A DNA stretch of 64,000 nt from Toxorhynchites rutilus septentrionalis. Its lineage: Eukaryota; Arthropoda; Insecta; Diptera; Culicidae. Location of the stretch: NCBI RefSeq assembly GCF_029784135.1, contig NC_073745.1, forward strand, positions 98,291,105 through 98,355,104, read 5' to 3'. Under the pieces are notes generated by a model. It made no database searches. It was given only the letters and a program-made list of their open reading frames with translations, and was not told where the DNA came from. Of this stretch, positions 23,449 through 33,747 are shown piece by piece. Within the stretch, counting starts at the first letter, position 1, and each line of letters opens with the position of its first letter. The translations under genes and the position numbers were made by a program.

Positions 23449-24741
23449 AAGGGTGTGTCACATCAAATTGCATCACGGAAAAAACGCTGTAGAAATTCGC
23501 CCAGTAGACCGATTCTTTTGAAAATTTTAGACAGTAAAATAAAAACTATTAAACAACTTTTGGCATTTTCTTTTTATTCATACTTCGAGCCCAAGCCCGT
23601 ATGCTCGCACCTTCCTCTTTACTCCGCCCATAAGGTTCTGTACAACGTCAGGTTGTAGTTTTTTTTTGAACAGAAATCCATTTTCTCTTGAAGTCCGCCT
23701 CCGATTTGACAACTTTTGGGTTCTTCCGGAGGGCCTGCTTCATAATCGCCCAATATTTCTCTATTGGGCGAAGCTCTGGCGCGTTGGGCGGGTTCATTTC
23801 TTTTGGCACGAAGGTGACCCCGTTGGCTTCGTACCACTCCAACACGTCCTTTGAATAGTGGCACGAAGCGAGATCCGGCCAGAAGATGGTCGGGCCCTCG
23901 TGCTGCTTCAATAGTGGTAGTAAGCGCTTCTGTAGGCACTCCTTAAGGTAAACCTGCCCGTTTACCGTGCCGGTCATCACGAAGGGGGCGCTCCGCTTTC
24001 CGCAAGAGCAGATCGCTTGCCACACCATGTACTTTTTGGCAAACTTGGATAGTTTCTGCTTGCGAATCTCCTCCGGAACGCTGAATTTGTCCTCTGCGGA
24101 GAAGAACAACAGGCCCGGCAGCTGACGAAAGTCCGCTTTGACGTAGGTTTCGTCGTCCATTACCAGGCAATGCGGCTTCGTCAGCATTTCGGTGTACAGC
24201 TTCCGGGCTCGCGTCTTCCCCACCATGTTTTGCCTTTCGTCGCGGTTAGGAGCCTTCTGAACCTCTGCGTACATACACTCCCGCTGCTTGGTCCGCTGGT
24301 GGAATGAACTTGATAAATTCAGCTTATTGGCGACATCCCGGCCGAACTTCTCGGATCACGTCTAAACTGCTTAACTACGCGCTTGTGATCTTTTTCACTG
24401 ACGGAGCCTCCATTTTTGCCGTTCTTCACCTTCCGGTCGATGGTTAGGTTCTCGAAGTATCGTTTTAGTACTCTGCTGACCGTGGATTGGACGATTCCCA
24501 GCATCTTACCGATGTCCCGATTGTCACATCGGATTCTCGAAATGAGTGCACAGGATTAATTCACGACGCTCTTTTTCGTTCGACGACATTTTTCCAAATT
24601 TACGAAAAATTCACAGTGAAGCATGGTCAACGTGATCTATACACTCTTATCTGATTATAAGTGAAAGCTGAAGATATAATTCCTAAAAATTAAATTTCTA
24701 CAGCGTTTTTTCCGTGATGCAATTTGATGTGACACACCCTT
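23449..24741 (-). mobile_element. ITmD37E transposon, copy B
   Basis: 1,293 bp with AAGGGTGTGTCACATCAAAT ends and TA/TA flanks (23447-23448 and 24742-24743). The transposase is on the - strand. It is inserted in Helitron-derived sequence inside an older nest. Confidence 0.95.
23585..24590 (-). pseudogene. DD37E transposase, copy B (broken)
   Basis: The C-terminal two thirds (24274 down to 23648) are open with D in MDDETY, D in WPDLASCHY and E in LRPIEKYW at DD37E spacing. The N-terminal part (24504-24319) carries the HTH MLGIVQSTVSRVLKRYF in another frame. A base is lost in AGAAGTTCGGCCGGG near 24345, the start region near 24515-24530 is rearranged, and the poly-A tract before the C-terminus shifts frame, so TTT replaces the normal LQPDVVQ reading. 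Clearly inactive. Confidence 0.9.
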
Positions 24742-25781
24742 TACAACCCTAGGTCGTACGAGCTCAATCGGATTTATATTCCAAGTGCATTTTGCTTGAA
24801 AAAAAAATCTTGCAGCTTTTTCCCATGCTGTCGTTTTTTCCCATGCTATCAAACGTTTCTCCTATAAAAGGAGCAAACATTTTCGTGACTCGGGCATTGT
24901 TTATTTACCTTTTGTGACCAAACTAAATTTGAAATAAATGTTGTAATTTGGGTAATTCGTTCTTTTCAGTTGGTTTAATGAAAGAAAAAAGTTCAAATAC
25001 TATAATTCTAGTGTTCAGAATCATTAATACCTAACATTTGACGAGAAGTAAAATTGAATTTTAATTGAGTTTAGAAGTTAATAGTACCGAAATTTCATTA
25101 TTTACCAAAATGTCAGTTGTCATGGAAAAATGTAGTTTATTCATTTTATAATTTCAATTATTTTTCCCTTCAATAACAATACTTTGTCTTTGTAGTGAAT
25201 TATTAAAAGAAAAGTAACACTTTTTTCCCCTCCTGATTATTGGATTTCTTTTGATATTTCTATTGGATTCTTTTTGACAACCAATTTGATTCTATCCGCA
25301 TGATCCAGATACAACCCTTAAAATCAAAATAAAAACTCATAAATGTAAAGGCCAAAAGTGTGGCGGCACATTTTTGGACAGCGGCACGTAGCAATGTTTT
25401 TGTAGACAGCAGCACATAATCATACGTTTGTGAAACAAAAATATTGGAATCATAAAATTTTGTCAGGCGTTTGATAACAAAAATATCCCGAAAATGTGAT
25501 GCCATCTGACGATTCTAGCTGGCAGAAATATATTGGAAGCGGAAGGTTTAAGCTGTGAATCAAGAATTATCCGAAAGAAACGCTTCGATGTCGTTTGACA
25601 TTTTGATCCGTTGTTGTGGTGCATTTTGGACACGCATAAGGGCATCTTACCTCGCTTATTTAACCCTCCTGTACTCACGTGCAAAATCATAACTCGTATA
25701 CTCGCGCACGGTGTCACGGACCGAAAGTTGAACTTCTCTGTAATGTTGCGATTGTGTATTTTTTAGGCTTTATTGGTTGGA
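24742..25781. other. Unassigned AT-rich DNA
   Basis: No gene was recognised. Short - strand frames at 25260-25717 lack motifs. TTTTTTCCCATGCT and related words repeat near 24817-24848. Probably old transposon debris. Confidence 0.35.
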
Positions 25782-25944
25782 CAGGTCGGACTCCGGTCGG
25801 ATTATCCGGAGTATTGAGTTTTTTTTTCACTCCGGATAATCGAATCCTCCGGATAATCGAGTCATGAAAAAAAAAATTCTCTCGGTAGACGTAATATAAA
25901 TATGATTTGCACTTATTTCTCAAACGGTTTTATCTAGGTTGACC

Positions 25945-26180
25945 CGTTCGTATGTTTGTGACTTTGTAACTTTGTAACTTTTTATGTAGGTACAGCGCTC
26001 AATAGAAATTTAACCTGTTGACCGAAATTTGTCTGAAATTTGGAACATATGTTCATCTCTGGAGTCATTATAAAACTGCGTATTCCATGATTTTGAAAAT
26101 CCAAGACGGCGGTCGCTACAAAATGGCCCCATATATATTTTTTTTCGAAACCTCATCAATATTGGTATCAAAATATATAT
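25945..26180 (+). repeat. Extra copy of the palindrome arm
   Basis: It shares TCTGAAATTTGGAACATATG, TTATAAAACTGCGTATTCCA and the GGCGGTCGCTACAAAATGGC block with the arms at 29010-29360 and 29770-30130. It is truncated by the Helitron 3' end at 26185. Confidence 0.7.
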
Positions 26181-26184
26181 TTTA

Positions 26185-28485
26185 CTAGCTGACCAGGCAA
26201 ACGTTGTTCTGCCAAATAAACTATTTCTAGTGAATATTTTTGGTGTTGAATAAAACACACTAATGTATTGTAAGTGTGTTTGAATATTTTAACGATCTTT
26301 AAAATAAATCGAATGTGACTGATAAAAAAACGAATTAAATGATTTGAACGAAAGGTTATATGATGTTTCTTGGTGTATTTCATTAACGTAACTGACATGT
26401 TTGATCTCTTAAAAGTTGAACGTCAACTGAAAAAAGTAATATAAGTTTGTCGTAAAGTAGAAAAAATGAAATATAAAAAATCAATATTTATTGCTGTCTC
26501 CTTGTTAGAAAATACGTGCATGTGATTTTCAATATGGCTTAGTTTATAACAGCTTGGTCTCGTTCATAAATTGGAAAACAGCGATACGCCAGCTAACTTC
26601 AATGGAGCTGATTAATCGGCCTGTTTGGAATCGCGTTATTTTATCGTTGTCATTCAATCGAGGTGTATTCACATCGGTAATCTAAGTTTGAAACACAGCC
26701 ATATTACTTCCTTTATTCATGGATGTTTTTATTACTCTTCACCGATTTGTAGAACTCAATATTCATATATGCATATGAGTGATCGGATTTTACAATTCGA
26801 TCGAAATCGACTTTTACAATCTTAAATTCGTTCGCCTTGTCGCGAAACAATGGTCAAAATAAGTCATCCGTATTTGTGGTTCAATTTACTCTCTATCTGA
26901 TCGGCATAATTCCGGAAATAATTCTAAATTGTTGAAATTTGAATGAAAATTATTATTCGATTTCGTTTGGATGCTAAATTTGTTTTGGATGTGTTTGAAT
27001 GCTAAATTTTGCGTGTTTATTCCACCCGAAAAACCATTACTATTTTTGCTTCATAGAAATGGAACATGGAGACCAATGTTGTTTACGTCGAATTGCGTGG
27101 CAAGGTTGTCACATTTGCTCAACTCGATTGGACTTGAGCTTGAACAGAATGCAAAATTGCGCTTTTTCCATTCAACAGAATACAACCAACAATATGTGGG
27201 AACGAATACGATCGAACTTCAATTTGTGTTTGAACACACGCGCAATGTCATGACAATGCATTGCGCTTTCGCCTGGCTATAACTAAAGCTGTGTCAGCGT
27301 TGCTCATGATAGTGTCTCGCAAGTGAATGTATTATTCCTCGCACCGTTTTTGTTGATTGTGTAGTAAGAATTGCAGTCGTTCAATCTCTACCTTCGCGTA
27401 TATGTCGACCATAAATTGTTGGCACAGCTTACGATATCTTGAATTGGCGTTTCTTGACCATGTCAAATCACCATATGATAAACAAAAAAATCCATCGAGC
27501 GCGCCCTCTGTTTGTTTCGTCGCATGTTCATAAATATTAAATCAAAATGAGAAATGATGTTCATAATGAATTAAGTATCTGTGACGGGGTCTCGTTGGTC
27601 TAATGTTTATGCAAGAGATTTTTCGTTAAAGAAACCCTTCTGATTTGCACTGTAGTCACGTGTATTCTTGAGCTTGCCACTCCAGAATACATTCAAGGCG
27701 TATTGTTCGTCATAGAAATCTCAACTATTTACTAATAAAAATGACGCAAGTAGTACTACGTTGAGAAGGCAAACCTTGGGAACGTTAGTGCCATTGAAGA
27801 AGAACATAGCGAGGGTCGTATGAACGGTGTGTGTCAACGATGAATTCCAGATTATTGTTTTTTCTTCGCATTAAATTTCTCGTGTCACCGTGCTATCATG
27901 ATTCCAGCAGCGCTTGTGCTTTGGATCTACACACGTGCTCTTCAGCTGATATTTGATCAGGATTGATGGCAATAGCGTGATTGTCATTTTGTAATCCGAG
28001 CAAATGTGTTTTGAAGAATTTCGATAACTCATTGTGCTCATTCAAAAAGGCTTCCAGCTCGTCGGAGATGCTCCCTGCTTTAGATGAATTGATGTTACTT
28101 GTGTATTTGTGGATGTTCAATGAAGCGGGCGTTACGCCATCATTCATTGAACAACTTAAATGAATTCGTTCTGTTGAAAAAACGAACAACGGTTAAATTA
28201 TTAGAATATTTTTGACACAAAAATAATAGAATCGCAATTAAAAATAGGGAATTGGGGTCAAAATTTAAGGTTATGGTATGTATGGTATGAAGTCAAATTT
28301 TTGAAAAAAATATCCAGATCTTTTTTTCTGCATAGAGCCACCCTATTCGTTATTAAATGTATGGTTATCGGTAGCCTACCGGTATCATATATAGTTTACA
28401 ACCTATTCTCATACCTACCAAGTATTTTGAGTATAATTTCATCAAAATCGGTGACACCGTGACACGAGATTTTTATATATATAGA
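26185..28485 (-). mobile_element. Complete Helitron, 2.3 kb, with Rep remnant
   Basis: On the - strand it starts TCTATATATATAAAAATCTC (28485 downward) and ends GCCTGGTCAGCTAG at 26185. It is flanked by A at the 5' side and T at the 3' side, as expected for Helitron insertion between A and T without duplication. The 5' CTCGTGTCACGGTGTCAC block and the 3' CAGCTAG end are typical insect Helitron termini. It carries a Rep-protein remnant at 27896-28189 and otherwise non-coding DNA, so it is a deletion derivative of an autonomous element. Confidence 0.85.
27896..28189 (-). pseudogene. Helitron Rep/helicase protein, short remnant
   Basis: Rolling-circle replication initiator, N-terminal domain remnant. 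The peptide LEAFLNEHNELSKFFKTHLL followed by NDNHAIAINPDQISAEEHVC resembles the Helitron-like N domain, in which a NELV..F block is followed by a D.H.I.I...K.PAGEHVRR stretch. The HUH nickase and the helicase are absent. It is correctly placed and oriented within the - strand Helitron. Confidence 0.7.
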
Positions 28486-28487
28486 TT

Positions 28488-28955
28488 AAGGCACATGTGG
28501 CGTTAGCCTGACGGGGCCGGGAGTCCAATATTATGACAATTTTTGTCTTACAACTATGTTAGTGATATGTAACCGATTACTCACGGTTGGCTCGAGGTTA
28601 GTATTACAAAGATTCTCATAATTAGGATGTTGCAGTCTCCAGTGCTCTGTATGTGTGGCCGACACGGGATACTTCCTATTGGGGTGCAACTGACCATTAA
28701 TCAACGACGCCCCCCTAATCTGTACCTCATGTTAATCGTGGTGCATCTCTCTTGACTCGAGGAATCCAGGGTAGAATGGTCACTGGGCAGTACAATCTTC
28801 AGCTCGTGTAGAGTTGTCATGAGCGGTACAACCTTTGGCTCTTGTTGAATGATCAGTGGCCTACACAACCCTCGACCTGTGTATCTGTAAAGAGTATGTG
28901 TATGTATTGCCGCGACTAAGTAAAAGTTTATCGATTGGATAGGAGGGATATAAGT
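28488..28955 (-). mobile_element. I-clade LINE 3' UTR, 5'-truncated copy
   Basis: About 465 bp matching, in reverse, the 3' UTR of the I-clade LINE at 9965-10440. Shared words include GGGAGTCCAATA/TATTGGACTCCC, GTAATCGGTTACATAT, CATACAGAGCACTGGAGACT-type and CGATTGGATAGGAGGGATAT. The match reaches the LINE 3' end at 28488, immediately next to the Helitron 5' end. No coding sequence is present. Confidence 0.85.
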
Positions 28956-29009
28956 TCTCGATAAGATATAAAGTTCTCGATTATTAGAACAGAGCAGATT
29001 ATCAAAAAT

Positions 29010-30130
29010 CCAACTCCAAGATGGCCGCAGTCCCCAAACAACTAATTAATTTTTAAATGGTTTCATTCAGCTTGAACTGTTTGTATGTATGTTTGAATGT
29101 TTGTAGGGTTGTTCCACATTAATAGAAAATTGAACCCGTTCCTGTTGACTGATTGATCTGAAATTTGGAAGACACCTTTAATTCTACTGATATTATAAAA
29201 CTAAGTATTCCAAGATCTTGAAAAATTCAATTTGGCCGTCGCTAAAAAATGGCTGAATGATTTAACTTGGAGAACACGAAACATAATAAACAACATAACA
29301 ACATCGCCGCCACAAAATTGTCGACTATGTATTTTTTGCAATCCCCTCAATATTGATATAAAATGAAATGATTTGACTAATAGAATAGAATAGAATAGAA
29401 TACAGTACATCATGAAAATATTCCAAAGAAAATTAAATAAGAAATAAACGTTGGATTTTCATTATCCACAGTTAGTTGTTTTATCATATACCCCATCGAT
29501 TTTATTTTAGACTCATCATTGCCCTAAATTAATGAAGGAACGGATGTGATAACTATTAACTGCTACTTGTCTAATTATTTCCTAGCTTTTAGTACGTTAA
29601 ACCGTTTAATTTAAATAGTTTTTATTTTAATTATTTTTTGCTAATTTTCAGTAAATTATCTGTATCATCAATATACTTCTCTATATTAAAACCATTCAAA
29701 AAATTATATGTTTTTTATTTTTATTTTTTACCTAACTTTCTTCGGAGTATTTTGATGATGTACTGTATTTTATTAGACAAATATTGAGGGGATTGCAAAA
29801 AATACATAGTCGACAATTCCGTGGCGGCGACTTTTTCGAATTTATGTTGTTCATAGTGTAGTGTATTTCCCAAGTCAAGCCATTCAGCCATTTTTTAGCG
29901 GTGGCCAAATTGAGTTTTTCAAGATCATGGAATACTCAGTTTTATAATGACAGTAGAATTAAAGGTATGTTCCAGATTTCAGATCAATCAGTCAACAGGA
30001 ACGGGGTCAATTTTCTGTTAATGTGTGACAACCCTACAAAACACTCAAACATACACACAAACAGGGCAAACTGAATGGAACCATTAAAAAGTAATTGTTT
30101 ACTTGGGAACTGCGGTCACCTTGGATTTGG
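29010..30130. repeat. Large imperfect palindrome (~340 bp arms)
   Basis: The left arm, about 29010-29350, reads inverted at about 29775-30130. Examples are TGCAATCCCCTCAATATTGA (left) with CAATATTGAGGGGATTGCA (right), and GACTATGTATTTTTTGC with its complement. The spacer of ~420 bp contains GAATA microsatellite units at 29382-29405. The arms include GATCTGAAATTTGGAA and GGCCGTCGCT blocks also found at 25945. This is a foldback or MITE body. Confidence 0.85.
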
Positions 30131-30132
30131 AT

Positions 30133-30420
30133 TTTTCATGATCTACTGTATTCTACCAGTCGAGCTCTTTCATCTGATACCCATATTGATGGAGCTTTGA
30201 AAAAAAATGGCGCTATTTTGTGCTGGCGGTCATTTTTGATATGCATTTTTCATAAATAACTGTGTTCTACTAGTCGAGCCCTTTCATTGATACCCATATT
30301 GATGGGGTTCTGAGAAAATATGTAATCCGCCATTTTGTAGTGGCCGCCATCTTGGATTTGCATTTTTCATAAATAACTGTATTCTACTAGTCAAACCCTT
30401 TCATTTGATATCCATATTAG
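30133..30420 (+). repeat. Three tandem ~115 bp units
   Basis: Units start near 30133, 30243 and 30360, each with TTTTTCATAAATAACTGT, TTCTACTAGTCGAGCCC and a CCCATATTGATGG word. They carry a decayed GCCATTTTGTAGTGGC block. They lie between the palindrome and the right pogo-like end. Confidence 0.8.
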
Positions 30421-30527
30421 CTATTCAATATGGAATTATTATACAGATTATTCAAAATTTCCGAAAAACTAAAATAAAATACTTCGGATAATCGAGTCTA
30501 AAATTCCGGATAATCGAGTCCGACATG

Positions 30528-31214
30528 TATTTATTTGAAGAAGAGGGTATAATCGTATGGGAAACTGGTAAAGGTTCTGGAATATCAAGTTTGCATATTT
30601 CTGATATTCTTCGTCTATGTGTTCTTGGTAAACAAAGAATTAATGCCTGTTTTTTGATGGGACATAAAAAGATGATTTAGAAGGATTCCTAGGAACTTCC
30701 TGCGACTTGTTTTCTTGCCGATATAGTTCAACAAATATGTTAAATAATAATGTATCCCCGAAACGTTCATTAGATTGTAAGAAATAACCATCAGCCACCG
30801 ATTAATTTATAGTTTACAGTTTACAACTCTTCCTCAAGTGCAATTCTTTCACAAGTGTGTGTATATGTGTTACCATCGTATTTCGCGAGTGAATATACAA
30901 AAATATACAAAAACAAACATTGACATAATGCCAGAATAATATTCAACAAATATTCCACACCACTAACATTTATTTATGCATGTGACTTTTTTCCTATTTT
31001 AGAATATTGTTCAATGAGAACAATATTCTAAAATTGGAAAAAAGTCACTTGTCCAAAAAAGTTACTCCTATACTCGCTTCGGTGTGTTACCGAATGTGGT
31101 AAAAAAGTGACACACGTCCAGTTCTTACCAACACATGCGATATGCTATACGATGACGAAGCTATAGAGAATCGCAAAGTCGTAGTGTTGATGTTTTCTGA
31201 GAAATGAACGAATT
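30528..31214. other. Unassigned DNA with one strong hairpin
   Basis: No coding sequence was recognised. The main feature is an inverted repeat at 30982-31048 (described separately). The words TACTCCTATACTCGC (31065) and GCGAGTATAGGAGTG (31824) are inverted partners 750 bp apart, possibly bounding another old MITE. Confidence 0.4.
30982..31048. repeat. 67 bp perfect-like hairpin
   Basis: Two 31-base arms (30982-31012 and 31018-31048) with a single mismatch, separated by AATGA. Arm start: GTGACTTTTTTCC. The fold is as long as a miRNA precursor stem but low in GC. It may be the tip of a MITE. Confidence 0.8.
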
Positions 31215-31787
31215 GATTCACATACAACATCCACGTCAAGTTCACGTCCCGTCACGTTACGTCAGTCATTCTACCATGCAATTCTTATGAAAACATTCAC
31301 ATACACAGGCAACGTAACGACCCGTCAGCATACGTTCAACGAAAGCAACCGGAAGGATTTGTAGAAAAGAATACGGTTCGTTGGGTTTTTGTCTGGGCTT
31401 TGTGTCTCGGCTTTTGTTCCGATTTTGGTTGTATTTTTCATTCCAGCATATCTCTTAGTTCTAAATTTCGGAGTCAAAATCATCCGCGATTAACTGAGAA
31501 AAATAGTGTACATATTATTATTATTGTCGAATAAGTGTTGGGACTATGAGGTTTAATGATTTGCATTTAATTTTTCCAAATTTAGAACTGATTTTAGGTA
31601 TGCTGATTCGAAAGAGGGCATTGCAATTTAATACTGTTGTAGGTGGCGACACCATGAATAACATTGAATAAATAATTTGTTTGACATTTGACGTGACGGT
31701 ACTGCTGCAAGCGTAGACTGCATGCGTGAATTGGTGAGGACGGTGACGGAACGTGGACGTTCTTTTCCGTAACGTTCTATGTGAATC
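31215..31787. mobile_element. MITE with GATTCACATA ends
   Basis: About 573 bp. Ends GATTCACATACAAC (left) and GTTCTATGTGAATC (right) are inverted, and CACGTC/GACGTG and CGTTACG words repeat just inside both ends. No coding sequence. Target duplication not resolved. Confidence 0.6.
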
Positions 31788-31873
31788 GCACATTATTGAT
31801 TTCTCTGTCTCACAGATCTATGCGCGAGTATAGGAGTGTTAAAGATGTAAACATTCTAGCGGAAGGCATGATT

Positions 31874-32034
31874 GTCTTTTTCTTTTTTTTTCTTTTCTCT
31901 ATTATAGTGACTTTCAACACAACACAACATATTATTTGGAATAATGTCGGGAGTGAGAATTGAACTCGTGATCTCTGCATAAGAGGTATGGAGGTATGAT
32001 ACCACTACGCCAGATCGCCTCCACACGGCATGAT
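31874..32034 (-). mobile_element. tRNA-derived SINE with exact target duplication
   Basis: On the - strand a tRNA-like head carries an A box (TGGCGTAGTGGT) and a B box (GAGTTCAATTC) about 40 bases apart, followed by TCACTCCCGACATTATTCC, a short body and an A-rich tail (31874-31900). The 9 bp GGCATGATT flanks both ends (31865-31873 and 32035-32043). The head no longer folds as an intact tRNA, so this is a SINE and not a tRNA gene. Confidence 0.85.
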
Positions 32035-32542
32035 TCTGTACTACCAATGGAAATAACTAGATCGCTCACAGTTAACCCCTTCGCGTACGATTTAATTTTC
32101 AAAAGAGCGGACAGATGCAAACACTTCGATAGGTCACGTATCGAACAATTTTACTGCTCTGCTGAACGTCTTAGCGCCTTGTGATATGCAAGCGCACCAC
32201 GAGAGAAACTCGATATTGTACGTTTTGGCACAATCATTTCACATCGGAGTGAGACTCGATGTTGTACGTGAAAGGGTTAATGTGCGCTACTTCCATAATT
32301 CACATGTCGGTGAAGAAATTCGACTATATAGCAATTCCACCTCAAATCAGTCGAAAAACAGCAAATTTTGACCGGATAGTCCTAGGATAAAACTAACTAA
32401 CAAAACTAATGTTATTTTTTTCTAAATAGTTCAATTTTTTCCAAATAATATTTATTCGGGACAATCAGGACAAAACGAAAAACTCAAGGAGTTATTAAAA
32501 CGACACTATGTACTTACATTCGTTCACTAACCGAACTATGTC

Positions 32543-32598
32543 TTTCTTTCTTTCTTTGTTTTTAAGAGGCTTTAAACTTTGCAGTTCATTCGCCTCTA
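32543..32598 (-). mobile_element. Hairpin-tailed SINE, 56 bp truncated copy
   Basis: Only the 3' stem-loop (GAGGCGAATGAACTGCAAAG, then TTTAAAGCCTC) and an AAAG-rich tail are present. Exact 9 bp flanks AACTATGTC lie at 32534-32542 and 32599-32607, which marks a genuine insertion of a very short 5'-truncated copy. Confidence 0.75.
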
Positions 32599-32650
32599 AA
32601 CTATGTCGAGTAACAGCGAATAATATAATAATTTTTTTCCGCTTCTCAAC

Positions 32651-33326
32651 ATTTCTCGCGTAACTTTTGAAAAGGTCCTAAGTAACAAATGTAAACAAAT
32701 CGAGTTAATGGATGCACACCATTAGTTCTCAATCATTGAACGCATCGCGAAAACGACCGTTCAAGTATCTATCCTTTTCACCTTTTTATCACCGATATAA
32801 AATATGTCCAATGTACAGATTCTAATTTTAAGCACTCAACTGTTACTTCGGACGCCACTTTCTTCTGACAATCGATAGGTCCGAAGTAACAAAGCAATCA
32901 AAACAACACGAAGTCGCACTTCGGACGTTTTCAGTTTTTGTTATTTTCGAGTGTATATACCGTTTTAGTGCAATTCTACGAGTGATAACAATAAAGATCT
33001 GCTTTTACCACGAAGTGCAAGTATTTGGATCGTTGTTCAGTAGTTATTTTCAAATTTTCATCGTGCAACGTAATTTGTCCAATGTACAAAGCGGTCAGTC
33101 AAAACGTCCAATGTAACATTTTTCGCTCGGAGGCTTCAATTTCAAACTAAAATCATATTACAACAGTTACGATTCGTTTTTCAAAGTTATTATTGGCTGC
33201 TAGTGGTAAAAGTAGTGATAAAGATCGATTCCTTTTGAAACAATTCGCGGAACAATGTTACGGTCTTTAATTTCGTTTTTCTCGAGTTGATGTGAATGTT
33301 ACCTTTTCAAAAGTTACGCGAGATTT
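32651..33326. mobile_element. MITE upstream of F-box gene 2
   Basis: The 25 bp end ATTTCTCGCGTAACTTTTGA is inverted at 33302-33326 (CCTTTTCAAAAGTTACGCGA). The interior repeats GTCCGAAGTAACAAAG and GTCCAATGTACA-type words and has no coding sequence. It may contribute to the promoter region of the gene at 33748. Confidence 0.65.
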
Positions 33327-33430
33327 GTCGGCACTTTTACCGTTCGGTCCACTTGTATTTAACACCTTGGTGGCCATGCTTGACGTATGTGCACCGTATT
33401 ATAAATATAAACATCGTCTTCAGATTTGCG

Positions 33431-33493
33431 TCTCTAGAGACGAATGAACTCTCAGAGTTTAAAGTCTCTCTAATTCAATACCTTCCTTCCTTC
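33431..33493 (+). mobile_element. Hairpin-tailed SINE, 63 bp truncated copy
   Basis: It consists of TCTCTAGAGACGAATGAACT, the stem closure TTTAAAGTCTC and (CCTTC)n. Exact 10 bp duplications CAGATTTGCG flank it (33421-33430 and 33494-33503). It lies 250 bp upstream of F-box gene 2. Confidence 0.85.
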
Positions 33494-33747
33494 CAGATTT
33501 GCGTGTTTCTGCTCAGAAGCACCAATCGCGTGTGTTTATTTTGCTCGTCCCATTCGTGATAAATACGCGTATGAGGCGCGCGTAATACGCGTGTGTATTA
33601 TTCGCTCATAAAGCATGATTCATACAAATTCTTTTCATTGCATGGTGAAATATATTTGAAAACCATAATTGTGAGTGGCGGTATTGAAGTGCGTTAATCA
33701 ATTTCAACAATTGTGATTTTCAGCTCTTTAAGTGACATCAAACGGAA

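Larger units (their letters stand above)
25782..30527. mobile_element. Nest bounded by pogo/Tigger-like ends
   Basis: The left end is CAGGTCGGACTCCGGTCGGA with GGATTATCCGGAG following. The right end, reverse-complemented, is CATGTCGGACTCGATTATCC. The same CAGGTCG.ACTCG terminus bounds a clean 201 bp MITE at 58184-58384. Inside, GGATAATCGA words repeat at both ends, with an older inverted-repeat body (29010-30130), a Helitron and an I-element tail inserted. TA flanks are clear only on the right. It is uncertain whether both ends belong to one original insertion. Confidence 0.5.

Noticed and set aside
29382..29405. GAATA microsatellite
   Set aside because: Simple repeat in the spacer of the palindrome; no further significance seen.
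31942..32027. Possible tRNA gene on the - strand
   Set aside because: A/B boxes are present but the cloverleaf is not complete, and an A tail with target duplication marks a SINE.
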